Shown here in pieces: positions 13,307 to 25,133 of a stretch of 64,000 nucleotides of DNA (the stretch's first letter is position 1; each line of letters starts with the position of its first letter). The translations under genes and the position numbers were made by a program. The stretch is from Ligustrum vulgare (Eukaryota > Streptophyta > Magnoliopsida > Lamiales > Oleaceae). Below the pieces are notes generated by a model. That model made no database searches. It was not told the origin of the DNA and saw only the letters and a list, made by a program, of their open reading frames with translations. The stretch lies in contig OY743183.1 of assembly GCA_963555705.1 (NCBI GenBank), forward strand, positions 49,837,466 through 49,901,465, in the 5' to 3' direction.

Positions 13307-14268
13307 GGTGTACTCATCATCCCAAATTTCCAATATTTCTCCCATTTTTCCTCATCATTGCCACCCATTGTTTCATTAATTACAATTAATTAGGTTCATA
13401 TTTCAATGTTACACATTTTTTAATTGATGTTTGATGGATAATTGAAATAATAAGATATTCAATTTCATATAATAATAGTAGGCGGTTGGCTTCTAAATAC
13501 TTGATACACATTTTTTTTTTAAATACTAGATGCAATTAGAAATTAGAATCGCTATTTTATTTTATTTTTTAGTTACTAGATGCAACTGAAAACACGATAG
13601 ACAGAATGCAGTATGAACACGCAAATATATGTCATTGAAAAACCATAGAATTCGAAAATCGAATATAAAATTTAATTGAAAATCAAATATAATTAAATAA
13701 CCAAAATTCTGGGTGGCATCAAAATATAGGGAACCTTAAACAATAAAAATCTTTCGCTAACCTAAAGTCCTAAACTTTAACTTATGTTAATATTTGCATG
13801 ATGTTATTATTTGAAAACTCATATGAAATTATTGTATTAACATCTATTCTAATTAACTTAGTATTGAAAAGTAAAAATATAAAATAACAAGACGAACAAG
13901 ATGATTTAAAAAAATAAACATAGAAAAGATAAGAGAATATTTGAAAGATGTGATGTATATAAAAATTATTTTTATTGAGATAATATTAAAAGGATATGTA
14001 TATAATTTTATTTATTTCTATTTTTATAAATAATGAAAATAATTTAAATTGTGGTGTAAAAAATAAACTTTGTGGTGGCAATATAGCCACCCTAAATATA
14101 AAGAAGAAAAGAAAAGAAATTTATTTGAAAGATTGTGGTGCATGTAAAAATAGTGAGAAAAATAAAAAGATATTTTTTTAATTTCTTTTATGTCTATTTT
14201 AGTCAATAAAGAAATCATTTAAAAATGTGGTGTAAGAATTAAGTTTTGTGGTGGCAATATAGCCACCC
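13152..14268. mobile_element. Non-autonomous MULE (Mutator-like) element, exact 9-bp TSD
   Basis: The left end GGGTAATTATATTACCACC and the right end (reverse complement GGGTGGCTATATTGCCACC) begin long terminal inverted repeats that continue into ACCACAAA...ACACCACA. The flanking TTTGTTATT occurs at 13143-13151 and again at 14269-14277, an exact 9-bp duplication as expected for MULEs. There is no coding capacity; the centre has a CATA/TA microsatellite (13258-13301). The right terminus is present twice in tandem (inner copy ends at 14092). The ends resemble the right terminus of the OTU-bearing MULE at 20997, its plausible autonomous partner. Confidence 0.85.
13941..14268. repeat. Tandemly duplicated MULE right end
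   Basis: Two units of about 180 bp each start TTGAAAGAT and end GTGGTGGCAATATAGCCACCC (ends at 14092 and 14268). Confidence 0.75.
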
Positions 14269-14277
14269 TTTGTTATT

Positions 14278-15008
14278 TTCAAACTATTTTTTGTTTTCAA
14301 TTTTAAAAAAAAAAAAAAAAACTTGCTTTTCTAGTATTTAAAAATTTTTGGAAATGAATTTTTTGAAAACAAGGTTAAGTTTATGACATAAAACTCAAAA
14401 ATCATTCAAAAAAATTTATAAATTATTAAATATATAAATTTGAGAATTAAATCCAAAATTTAAATGAAAAAATATATCTAAAATATTTAAAATAAAAGAT
14501 AAAGATGGAATGTATCCACTTGTTTTGGATTACTTTGGCAGCGCCTAATCTTTTATAGTCTTCTCCATTATCATCTTCTAATGTTTTTTATGCATGACAC
14601 ATTTAAAATCCCGCAATGGCAATCAATATGATTATTGAGCTTCTAAAATTATTTATACGCACTAATTGATAATATGATAATATCCTAATCTTTTTGTTAA
14701 GATAATGTAATCATCAGATATACTTTCATGATTATATGATCAATATTAGTAGGGTCTATATATGATTCTCACCATTTTAGTAGACATGAAATGTAAATAA
14801 AGTTCTATATATGATTCCTCGTCCCACATGCACCAAAGCACCAAACTATAGCACAAACTTTTTCGTTTGTAAGATTTTTCTCATGTCCAGGAAACTTTTA
14901 AAGTCAGAACTTGACTTTGCATTGTGAAAATCTTCTCATTATTTTGTTCTGGTAATAGAAATCTATGACTAGTTACTCTAACAGTAAAAACTAATGCAAT
15001 TTGGATTT
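14278..15008. other. No feature recognised
   Basis: AT-rich intergenic sequence with no ORF or repeat that I can support. Confidence 0.5.
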
Positions 15009-15252
15009 TCCCAAGGACGCAATTGAGAGAAAATTATTTTCTATTGCTTAATCAATTGTTACATATTTGTATATATAGTACAACTTAATCAGCTAAATAT
15101 GTTAAGATTGAATCAAAATCCTTCAAATTAAACACAAAATCATAATTATCAAGTTGTCCCAATTTAGAGCATGATTCCGTGATTTTTTTTCAAATCATGC
15201 GATTTCTTGATTTCCTCCAATCATATAATTCCTTGATTTATTCCTTTAGCCA
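15009..15252 (-). repeat. Copia 3' LTR, inverted
   Basis: Reverse-complemented it aligns with the LTR at 21126-21340 through TAGAGCATG.TTCC, GGACAACTTGAT and the TAATCAATTGTTACAT tail. It carries an extra internal copy of a GATTTCTTGATTT-type stretch and many substitutions. It follows directly on the RNase H relic in the minus sense, as a 3' LTR should. Confidence 0.7.
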
Positions 15253-15880
15253 CTCCTCTCAATTTGGTATGTGAATATCACACATGCCTAACTTCACCAA
15301 AGAATCACAAAAACTCTACTTGCCACTGCTTTGGTGAGTACTTCCTAACTAATCTTCAAACTTCACAAGGGGAACATTATAATACCCTCTTCAAGTTTTG
15401 TAATGAAATGTCTGAAAACTTCGACAAGTTTCATTTTGTCATGTTGGACTAGATTATGAGCATTCTCAATCGCTGAAGTGTTATCACAACACAACTCCAT
15501 AGCATCTCGAGACTTAACACCAAAACCTTTGAGCAAATTTCTTAACCACAATAATTCACAAACTCCAAGAGTGATGCCCATATATTCAAACTCTTCACTA
15601 GACCTTGCTATCATAGGTTGTTTTTTACTTCTCCATGTTACAAGGTTTCACCCTAGAAAAGTAAATAACTAGAAGTGTATCTTCTGTCATCTCATGAACC
15701 TGCCCAATCTGCGTCTATGTATCCTTCTACTTTAAGATCACTCTTCTTTGTAAAAAAAAAATAACCATTTTCTCGAGTCAACTTCAAATACTTTAATATT
15801 TGTTCCACGGCATTGACTGCATTGACTGCATATGCAGTCAAATATTTGTTCCACGGCATTGACTGCATTGACTGCATTTT
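15253..15880 (-). pseudogene. Copia RNase H domain relic
   Basis: Minus-strand frames read VEGYIDADWAGS, then ARSSEEFEYMGITLGVCELLWLR and CDNTSAI.NAHN, then a KLGMCDIHIPN-like tail. This is the usual order of the C-terminal RNase H domain of plant Ty1/Copia Pol. A frameshift separates the two main pieces. Upstream (toward 15880) it should continue into reverse transcriptase but instead meets the palindromic patchwork at 15769-15900. Confidence 0.85.
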
Positions 15881-16290
15881 CTCGAGTCAACTTCAAAGGA
15901 CTACAAATGTTATGATGCTAAATTTAAAAAATTCCATCTTTCTATAAATGTGAGATTTCATGAAAGTAATCTTTTCTACAAACCTTTATCTACCGATTCA
16001 TCACTTCAGGTGGAGAATCAAGGTGAAGTTATTACTCATGAAGATTAAATTTTTTTTTTGTTCCCATTACTGTTGGTGCAGTTGAAGACCCTCCTCATGA
16101 TAGTACAATATCAATTGTTTTTGTGCTTGAAGTATTGTCTCCTGATAAGGGCATGTACAAGCGACTTGTGGGAAAGTTGATTTATCTATCCCACATTAGA
16201 CCAGATATTGCATATGCAGTCAATGCAGTGAGCCAGTTTATGCATTGACTACATTAGACCAGATATTGCATATGCAGTCAAATACTTTAT
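15769..16290. other. Patchwork rearrangement junction with palindrome and short templated repeats
   Basis: TCTCGAGTCAACTTCAAA occurs at 15771-15788 and 15880-15897. A 37-bp block occurs at 15795-15831 and 15841-15877. The perfect palindrome TTGACTGCATATGCAGTCAA lies between them at 15822-15841. At the far side, 31 bp from the duplicated Copia segment (ACATTAGACC...) is repeated at 16251-16281. The GCATATGC core is native to the Copia reverse transcriptase copy (23875-23885 region). Confidence 0.85.
15893..16241 (+). repeat. 349-bp duplicated Copia segment, copy A
   Basis: It appears identical, base for base by eye, to 23558-23906, including a ten-T run. It encodes the Copia region around KCYDAKFKKFHLS through KGMYKRLVGKLIYLSHIRPDIAYAVNAVSQF, in plus orientation, opposite to the adjoining RNase H relic. 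Confidence 0.9.
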
Positions 16291-16709
16291 TATTATTCTT
16301 ATTATTACATTATTATTTTAATAAAAATTGGTGATCGATCAATTGTTTAATAAAAATTGTATGAACTATTTGTTAAGATTTGTAATATATATTCTGCATA
16401 TTATAGTTATTTAAGTTTATAATACAAAATAGACAATAAATATAATCAGTAAATAAATAAAAAAATGTTAAAATGATGAATAAATTGATTGAAATCTTAC
16501 GTTGTAAAAATTAACACAACTTGATCGAATTTACTTCGAAAATTCGTATAAATATTATTTGTTTTAATTTGATAAAAGAATTCGAAATGAAATTAATCAT
16601 CTATGACTAAATTTAATTTAGTTAAAAAATTATTGATAGTATTACTGGACTTAAATGATATAATTTATAATGAATAAGATATTGAAAAAGGTATAAATAA
16701 TAATTATGA

Positions 16710-18010
16710 AAGAACGAGATAAAAAAATGTAAGCACAATGAGAACTATCTACAATGCACGAGCGAGACATAGATTGATCAAGAATGCGGGTAAAATATAG
16801 ATGCAACAGCTAATGAGGAAGATCAGAGAACACAATCATCTCGAGTGGCATAGGTTAGATGCAAATGATGAAGTTGGAGACCTTTTTTTAGCACATCCGA
16901 CATCCATGGATTTGTTACATGCCTATCAATATGTTCTCGTCGTGGTTTGTACCTAAAAAACTAGCAGGTATCGACGACCTCTTTTTGAGATTGTTGGGAT
17001 TACTTCTACTGGAATGACTTTTTGTATTGCTTTTGTGTTCATGAAATCTGAGCATGAAGCTAATTATACTTAGGCGATGGATACGTTAAAAACATTGATG
17101 AAACATGATATCTTGCCTCATGTTATTATCACGGATCGAGAGCTGACTTTTATTCAAGCAATTGAATTTTTTGTTCCAAATACGAAAATATCTTGTACAC
17201 ATGGCACATGTCTAAAAATGTTTCTGCTAACACAAAAAAGGTTTTCAAGTCAAAAGAGGAAAGGGATAATTTTTGTACGAGTTGGAGCAGTCTAATTGCA
17301 TCCACCACGGAGGATGAATATGAACATTTGACCAAAAAATTGTCTCTTGAATTTGAGCAATATTCCGAGGCATTGTATATGTTCAAGTATCTTGGTTGAG
17401 TAAATACAAGGAATAATTTGTTGGTGCTTGGAAAAATAAAATTATGCACTTTGATAATACCACGACAAATAGGTAAATTTCTTTTTAACTATTAATAATT
17501 TACTTATGCTTAAATATGATTTGTTATGATATTCTGGATAAAATAAATTACAACATATTTAATATTATATTTCTCTACTTGTTCATAGGGTTGAAAGTGG
17601 ACATTCTAAATTGAAGAAACACCTTGTGGATCATCACAGAGTAATTTTAAAACTTCATGGAAAGTTGTACACTATCTTATGGAATTGCAATTTATGGAGA
17701 TAAGGGCTTCATTTGAGCAGAGCATGAACCTAGTGCAGCATAATTTTAAACGTAACATTTTCAAAGAGTTGCGGGGTTTGATTTCCAAGAATGCAATGAA
17801 TCTTATTTTAGAAAAGTCAACGCAAGCAGAGTGCATTGGCTTAGATCATAGTGCTTGTCGTTGCACTCTAAGGTCCACACATAGGCTGCCATGTGCATGT
17901 AAGATTTCAAAATACATAGTAACAAATTTCCCAATTTCATTATTTGATGTTCATTCTCACCGGAGAAAACTAGACATGCTGGTTCAATGAAATGACACTT
18001 CATTAAATAT
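16710..18010 (+). pseudogene. MULE transposase relic (MULE DDE domain, SWIM zinc finger)
   Basis: The translation follows the plant MuDR/FAR1-like pattern: RTIYNARARHRLIKNA, HLEWHRLDAN, RRPLFEIVGITSTG, then FVFMKSEHEANYT.AMDTLKTLM, ITDRELTFIQAIE and a HMSKNV helix. A GT-AG intron at 17473-17588 joins TNR to VESGHSKLKKH in frame. A SWIM-type zinc finger follows (CRCTLRSTHRLPCACK). The first catalytic Asp of the usual DCTYKT motif reads V, with a stop in place of Tyr, and other nonsense codons and a frameshift are visible. It cannot encode active transposase. Confidence 0.85.
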
Positions 18011-18329
18011 TGAGGTTGAATTGAATAATATTTGATGCATTTTTAGTGCATGTGATGTTATGGGAAAATTATTCTTCAAAAAGAAGTTAAGAGAAATATA
18101 TGAACTATCTACCACTTCTTTGGTGCCGACTACTGAAAAAGATAAACAAAAGGTCGATCATCATCCAAGGTTGATGCTTCCACCAAAAGAGATCCTTCAT
18201 ATTTTGAAATTATTGAGTCAGGTACTTCTGCAACAACTAGCTCTGTCAAAGTTCCAAAAATGAGAATGGTTATAGCACAACGTCGTTCTATGTATAGGTC
18301 AGCATGACATTTGTATAGTTTTCCTGATA

Positions 18330-18760
18330 ATATCAAGAGTGCATTTTTAACATTTGTTTACATCAAGTCCGATGGCCATTGTGGTTTTAAGGCAGTGGCT
18401 AATTCACTTGGATTAGGTGAAGAAGCTTGGTATCAAATTTGACAAGACATTTTTTGTGAATTGAATTTGAATTGCAAGTCTTATGAAAAACTATATGGTA
18501 GAAATGACCGAGTGAAAGAAATGTTCCATATTTTTAACTACTTTAATATTGATGCACAGCCTGATCGATGGATGAGAATCCCTGACATGGGTAATTTGAT
18601 AGCATCTCGGTATAATGTTGTGCTTATTCATCTATCATCCATACAATGTTTGACATTCTTACCATTACGTCCTCCATCGCTTCCATATGCAAATCATAAG
18701 ATTATTTGTTTGGGGTTTTGTGAACGATAATCATTTTGTTAAGGTATAATATTCTAACGA
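18330..18760 (+). pseudogene. OTU-type cysteine protease domain relic in MULE
   Basis: The reading SDGHCGFKAVANSLG near 18368 has the Asp and Cys of the OTU catalytic motif (DGxC). About 350 bases later comes NDNHFVKV with the catalytic His context, after an LIHLSS...FLPL core. One in-frame stop after AWYQI and a one-base frameshift before the His break it. Its placement downstream of the SWIM finger suggests it was the C-terminal part of the transposase or a second gene of the element. OTU proteases remove ubiquitin-like modifiers; a role in transposition is not known to me. Confidence 0.75.
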
Positions 18761-20940
18761 CGCTAGTTTATTATAATGGTTTGAAGATATTACTGTTGAT
18801 TTGATTTGTCACCTGAACAGGTTAACTTGAAGTCCAATAGTCCAATTCCACCTATGGCATGTAATTGGTACAAATATAAAGATGAAGTTGCAAGTTAATG
18901 GGAAAGTCCGTATAAAGCGCATATTGAAGCATTTAAAAAGACGATTGGAGCTCATATTTCCACAATGGAGATTATTAACTTGAACTCTTAGTAGTTTGTT
19001 AGTTGATTGCAGTAGACATTCTTCTATTTTCATTGACTTTTATTGCCTTTTTTTTTTTTTTTACTTTACTTCATTGACTAATTAAATATAGTTAAGTTGT
19101 TACCATTTGTGATGGAGCAATGATGATGCTTCCAATTATCAGAACACTTATATTTCATTCCTTTTCTTGAGATTTTATTGTGCGACAATGGGCAGCGGAA
19201 AGAATTCACTTGCATGGTAATCTCCCGTCCTGTGCTTTCTTTTTTTTTTTTTTTTTTCATATTCCATAATAGAGGAAAGAATTCACTTTCCGTCTACATT
19301 TTTGTTCAAGTGTATTTAAAAAAAAGGATCAAGTGAGAAAAGATGCCAGAATTGTGTCTACCATTTATTACAACAACAAAGCTACTCTTTTAGAATCAAA
19401 GTGATGAATACTGGCATATACAAATTGGGACTTCCACAAAAGTAGTCATCAAAGTGCTAATTAAACTCTTCCATTACCAAAGCCAAATGCTAATCTTCAT
19501 TCTTTGGAGTGAAAATAATGTGGGACTCTTTTAAATCAATTCTTATAAGCAAATACTCTTATAAAATAAAAGCAGGAAAACTAAGCATTGAGAAACTTGT
19601 TATATGCTCAAGCCATACAGAGTCTAGTGCCTTCAATTTAAACATATTTTGGAGCTAAAATTCTATTCCCCATATGACCAACTAAACCAATGTTTGTCTT
19701 CTCATCCACGTCTCTCTAGTTATCCGTTTCTTGTGCCATTACTTACCAAAACAAGGAACCACCACATGGACCTCTGCTTCTTGTGAATATAAACTCGAAA
19801 TAAGATTCACGAGCATCAATGCTATCCCACTGATCTTTAAGAGAAACCAAGTTCTACCAATAGTATTTGTTTTCCAAATACTGATTTCAAGTCTTATGTG
19901 TGTCATTGCATCCATTTCGCCACAAACTTTAGCATTTGTTTTAACATTATCTCCAATGGCTATTAAAAAAAAATATACATGAATAAATACACCAACATCC
20001 ACCAGCGTTCACTAGTTTTAACTCAACAACCATAGATGAGATATGGTTAAAAATGGTACCTACATTGATTCCAAGATTTATTATCAGTTCTACATTGATA
20101 AATACCTTTCTTCCTACCTGACAAAATAACTTTTTAAGTCCATGTTAGTATGAGTGTCACTGAGAGCATAGAAGGAAAAATAATCAAATGGTAGTTTATT
20201 ACATACATATGATTGAATATACATCTCAAATGGTAGTTTAAAGTACCCTTCAATTAAAAATATCTCCCTCTCCAATTAAAAATATCTCCCTCACAAACCA
20301 AACTCTTTTTATTTCTGGATTTGAACAACACCACAATGTCTTTGTTGTATAATTCTGGTGCTTCCTTGAAAAACTTCTAAACTGACAAAAATTCTAACCT
20401 ATTGAACTTGCAAGTAAGCCAGTCAAGCCTTAGAAACAAATATTATTCATGATCGAAAGTTAGTTTTCGGAAGAGCGTGCATCGAAGGATGAAGATAATA
20501 ATGACGAGTTGAATAAATAAACCATCATTCATTAGTTAAAGAATTTAGTAAATTTGCAAAAAACTTGAATAATATCATGAAAATTAGCAAATACACTAGT
20601 GTTTTGAAAAGCACTCAAAATTTAAGAAAGAACTCTTACTGTTATACACAACACCATTTAATCCAAATTCGGCCGATGTACGACGACGAGAAAGAGGCAA
20701 TGACAGCAGACGAGATTGAGGCCAAAAAAGGATTTTTAAAGAGCATCGACGTTTGAGAGAGAACCGGTGGGTGAGAGAGAAATTGCAGGAGAAATGGAAG
20801 GGATTGGGGAAGACGGGTTAGGGATTTGCATATTGTGGTATACTTGCTTTTTTTTTTTTTTATCTATTATCATATTTTAAAATTTAAGGTTAGTTTTGTA
20901 AACAAAATGTGGTTTATTTATAAAAATTAGATTTAATTAG
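18761..20940. other. MULE 3' sequence, no recognised gene
   Basis: T-rich and AT-rich sequence with short ORFs on both strands (for example minus 20002-19739, 87 codons, and plus 20565-20756) that match no family I recognise. They may be captured fragments or chance ORFs. Confidence 0.4.
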
Positions 20941-20944
20941 TTGT

Positions 20945-20997
20945 GTATATATAATGTGGTGTAGTTTGTAAGAATTGTGGTGTAGATATCACCACCC
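20945..20997. repeat. MULE right terminal inverted repeat
   Basis: It contains GTGGTGTAG twice and ends CACCACCC. It is similar to both ends of the non-autonomous MULE at 13152-14268. Confidence 0.65.
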
Positions 20998-21125
20998 TAA
21001 TTATAATTGACTAGAAAAAAAGAAAATAACCCAATTATAAAATATTGATAGAAATTCAATTCGAGTAAAACTCAACATAAACACATACAACAACATTTTT
21101 CAATCTTTATTGATAGATCTACCCC

Positions 21126-21340
21126 TGTTAAGAGAATAAATCAAGGAATTATATGATTGGAGGAAATCAAGGAACCATGCTCTACATTGGGACAACTTGA
21201 TGATTATAATCATATGCTTAATTTGAGGGATTGTGATTCCATCTTAACATATTCAGCTTATTGAGTTGTACTATATATACTTATACATGTAACAATTGAT
21301 TAATCAATAATTTTTTTCCCTCTCAATTGTATTCTTGACA
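21126..21340 (+). repeat. Copia 5' LTR (215 bp)
   Basis: It starts TGTTAAGAG and ends ATTCTTGACA, followed with no gap by a primer site. It contains an ACTATATATACTTATAC promoter-like stretch. Confidence 0.85.
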
Positions 21341-21352
21341 TGGTATCAGAGT
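21341..21352 (+). promoter_or_regulatory. Initiator-tRNA-Met primer binding site
   Basis: TGGTATCAGAGT directly follows the LTR, the standard plant Copia primer site. Confidence 0.85.
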
Positions 21353-21477
21353 CTCCCTCAATTTCCTCATTTCTACTCTAGGGATTGAAGTTTGGTTTAT
21401 ATTGTTCAAGACTGTTTGTTTCTATTTTTATTTGGTGTCTTTTCTCAATGTGTGATTTGAAAATAAGTTATTCCACT

Positions 21478-23906
21478 ACGATGGTCGGAATGCCTGAACA
21501 TTCCGCATTAATCACTTCAGAATGACTTGATGACACCAATTATATGGAATGGGCGTTGAATGCTCAAAATAAGATCCGAGGCAGGAAGCATTGGGGCTAT
21601 ATCTAAAGGTCTAAAACTGCTCTTGAAGATGTGGATTCTGAAGACTATGAAGTTTGGGAGGATGAAAACGGCTTGGTGAAATATTGGATCCTTCATGCGA
21701 TAACAAAATATATCATATTTCTTTTTCCTTCGGCTTTCTACTGCTAAAGAAATCTGGGATGCTGCAAAGGAGACATAATGAGCCGAAAAGGATGCATCAA
21801 AAGCCTATCAATTACACTGTGAACTGTATTCTGTTAATCAAAACAGTGGGTTTGTAATCTCTTACTTTGGTAGACTACAGAAGATCTAGAAGCAACTTGA
21901 TAATATTGATACTTGTTCCATGAAGTGTGCCATGACATTACAAAATATACCACACAAGTAAACTCTCAATGCTTGTACATGTTCTTGCCTGGTCTTGATT
22001 CTCACTTGGATGGAGCAAAAGGTAGGAGTTTGTCTACCAAAGCACTTCCAAATCTACAAACTGCTTATGCTATAGTTTGCACAGAAGATAATCGTTAAGA
22101 GGCCATGCTTAGCGGAGTGGTTGGAGATGGAGCTATGATGACATCTAGAATGGTGTCTACTTGGAAGATAGATAAGAAAGACTAAAGTGTACTCACTGCA
22201 AGGGTACACATCATACTGTTGAAACTTGTTTTGAAATTTATGGGTATCCATAGTGGTATCCAATATGTCTTCAAGTATTCAAGGAGAAGATATTGTTCCA
22301 AAGGGAGCTTTGGCTACAGCTCTACCTATTGCTGCTAAGTCAGGTACATATTTTACTATTAATATAGATTGGACAATTGACTTTGGTGCAACAGATCATA
22401 TGACTTTTGACGGGTACAAATTTATCCAGTTATCCTCTAATTGCTCTAAACATACTATTACTAATGCCAATGGGGTTACATCTCCCACTGTTGGTGTATT
22501 GTTCAATTATCTCCTACATTAGCCATCAAAGATGCCTTACTCGTTCCTTTGTTAAACTGTAATCTTCTTTCAATTTCTCAATTAACCAAATCTTATAACT
22601 GCGTAGCTATGTTTTTCCTTACTCATCATGTATTCTAGGACATCCACACAAAGAAGAGGATTGACAGTGGTAAGAAAAGCGAGGGATTGTACTATCTGGA
22701 GGATGGATTTCAAAAATCCAGTAGGAAAATGACAAGTTGACTTGGTAAAAGAAGGTTTGGTGAATTAAAAAAAAAAAAAAAAAAGAAATTTGGTTATAGC
22801 ATAGATTTCTAGGACATCCCTCTTTTTGTTATCTTGACTTTTTCTCTCTTTATTTCATGAATGTAATTTAGAGGATTTTGTTTGCAAAACTTTTAGGGAA
22901 AAAACCATCAAACTACTTTTCATTTGAATGACAATAAAGCAAGTTTTCCATTTTTTTTAGTTCATTTTGATGTTTGGAGGCTGGGACCAATTCCCATTCT
23001 TAATGGAATGTTGTGGTTTTTATAGATGATTGCACACAAATGACTTGGGTTTATCAATTAAAACAAAAAAGTGAGGTATGTATGCATCTTTTCAACTTTT
23101 TTACAAAATAGTGACTATCCGATTTAGGGTTTCAATAAAGTCTTGCGTTTTGATAACAATGGTGAATATTTAAAACATGAAGTAGTTGAGTTTATGCAGT
23201 CATATGATATCATTCATCAAACATTGTGTCCTTATTCCTCCAACAAAATGGTGTTGCAGAGCGAAAAATATACATTTTTTGGAAGTTACTATATCTCTTT
23301 TACTTGGGCGTATGTGACTTCTTATCTACACCCCGGGGGGGGGGGGGGGGTGAGTTTTGAATTCAGTAGTCTATCTTATAAATTGTACATCATCTAGCGT
23401 TCTTGTCTTTAGGAGACATTCAGATGTTCTACTTGATCATTGCACAATTCCTCCTAGAATATTTGGGCTATAAAGTTTATGTTCACTTACACGCTCATCA
23501 ACGTACCAAATTAGAATCCTATGCTTTATAGTGGGTCTTTGTGGGATATGGGACAAATCAAAGGACTACAAATGTTATGATGCTAAATTTAAAAAATTCC
23601 ATCTTTCTATAAATGTGAGATTTCATGAAAGTAATCTTTTCTACAAACCTTTATCTACCGATTCATCACTTCAGGTGGAGAATCAAGGTGAAGTTATTAC
23701 TCATGAAGATTAAATTTTTTTTTTGTTCCCATTACTGTTGGTGCAGTTGAAGACCCTCCTCATGATAGTACAATATCAATTGTTTTTGTGCTTGAAGTAT
23801 TGTCTCCTGATAAGGGCATGTACAAGCGACTTGTGGGAAAGTTGATTTATCTATCCCACATTAGACCAGATATTGCATATGCAGTCAATGCAGTGAGCCA
23901 GTTTAT
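21478..23906 (+). pseudogene. Copia gag-pol relic, 3' truncated in reverse transcriptase
   Basis: Pieces in order: gag (NYMEWALNAQNKIRGRKHWG near 21540), protease (WTIDFGATDHMTF, near 22372), integrase core (LRFDNNGEYLKHEVVEFM near 23143), the GYKCYD-like integrase tail (23566) and the start of the YLSHIRPDIAYAVNAVSQ region of reverse transcriptase/RNase H. Stops and frameshifts are frequent. It ends abruptly at 23906. The missing 3' half is of the kind found inverted at 15009-15880, but LTR divergence leaves open that two copies are involved. A run of 16 G lies at 23335-23350. Confidence 0.85.
23558..23906 (+). repeat. 349-bp duplicated Copia segment, copy B
   Basis: This is the in-context copy inside the Copia relic. 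Copy A is at 15893-16241. Confidence 0.9.
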
Positions 23907-24946
23907 TACCGGTATGAAGAAATAAAAACAAATTCAACAATATTTAATACACGTAATGATTATTTTTTTAAGAAAACACTTGAGATTAATAATTAATGCT
24001 TAAGAAATAAAAAAAGAAAAAAAAGCTGTCTTACATTTCTCTTTGGGAAAAATACGATAAAAAACAATATATAAAAGGTAAAGCGTCAGTCCTAAAGAGA
24101 ATATATAAGTCGAGTCTTCCACATGTATTGTATAGGCCTAATTTTCTAGTTCAAAAAATTTTTAAAAAGAAAATTTTATTTAGTGAACGTTAAATTCAAA
24201 AATTGAGTTGATATGTTTGTGGTACACACACTAAAATACTTACTTCATGGCCCATTTTCTCGCAAAAATGGTAAAACAATTCATTGGTCCGTGTTTTATT
24301 AAAATATTAAATTAATAATTATACGTCGTAAAAAATTGTAAAACATTTTTTTAAAATTTTATTAACAACCTATATAGCTCATGTTTTGCCACCTTTAAAT
24401 TTTTAACAATTTTTTTTATTTCTTCCTTTCGACCACACATTTATCAATAAAAAAATATTAAACATAAAAAAATTTCCTACATTTTAACCGCACATTCTCC
24501 TAAAAATCACTATTCATTTCAAATACTCTTTTTAAACAACATCAAATAGGGGCATAGACAAAATGCTTATTATATATTTTATTTAGATTTTCATTAATAA
24601 TTTTTTTTTAATTTATTGACATATAATTCAATATGCATATAATTAATTAAATGTATCGTATTTAAATGCATCGTCAACATTGTTTAATTTTTTACATTTA
24701 TTTAAATATAGGACATCATATATTTAATTTGTTGCAATTACTTTATTTTATGTAAATTATAATATTTTGAAGGATATTATTTCTAATCTTGGTGGTCAAA
24801 AATATTTGGACTAAATTTTTTATTAATTTTATGCAAAAATTACATTATTTAATTTAAATTTGAACAATTGTTTAAAATATATTTTATCTATAACAAATTT
24901 CATGTATCACACAAGTGTGACAATCACAAACTGTATAAACAATTTA
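23907..24946. other. AT-rich, partial MITE-like relic
   Basis: Sequence at about 24375-24553 resembles the MITE at 24947-25133 (ACCACACATT.ATCAATAAA, then TCAAATAGGGGC) but lacks a clear left end. Nothing else recognised. Confidence 0.4.
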
Positions 24947-25133
24947 GCTCCTATTTGATGCCCATTATTTCAAACCTCATTTTGTTTCAAAATTCATTTT
25001 CAACCACACACTGTATCAATAAAATAATCTACACATAAATAAAAAAAGATTCCTTATTTTTTTAGTCACACATTCTCCAAACTTTACTATTACAAACCAC
25101 ATTATTTTGAAGTAATGGGTTTCAAATAGGAGC
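24947..25133. mobile_element. MITE, 187 bp
   Basis: The ends are GCTCCTATTTGATGCCCATT and, reverse-complemented, GCTCCTATTTGAAACCCATT. The short size and lack of coding fit a MITE. The TSD is not clear. Confidence 0.7.

Larger units (their letters stand above)
16282..20997 (+). mobile_element. Relic of autonomous MULE with OTU domain, left end lost
   Basis: It holds a MULE transposase relic, a downstream OTU-like segment and a right terminus ending ATATCACCACCC at 20997. Reverse-complemented, that terminus (GGGTGGTGATATCTACACCACA) resembles the ends of the 13152-14268 element. The left terminus is missing; the sequence begins at the patchwork junction. The expected 9-bp TSD partner of TAATTATAA (20998-21006) was not found. 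Confidence 0.7.

Noticed and set aside
19739..20002. Possible captured host gene (minus ORF, 87 codons)
   Set aside because: No family recognised and no flanking evidence; left as unassigned MULE interior.
23335..23350. G16 tract as a designed quadruplex
   Set aside because: Single homopolymer inside a decayed Copia gene; may be slippage or an assembly error.
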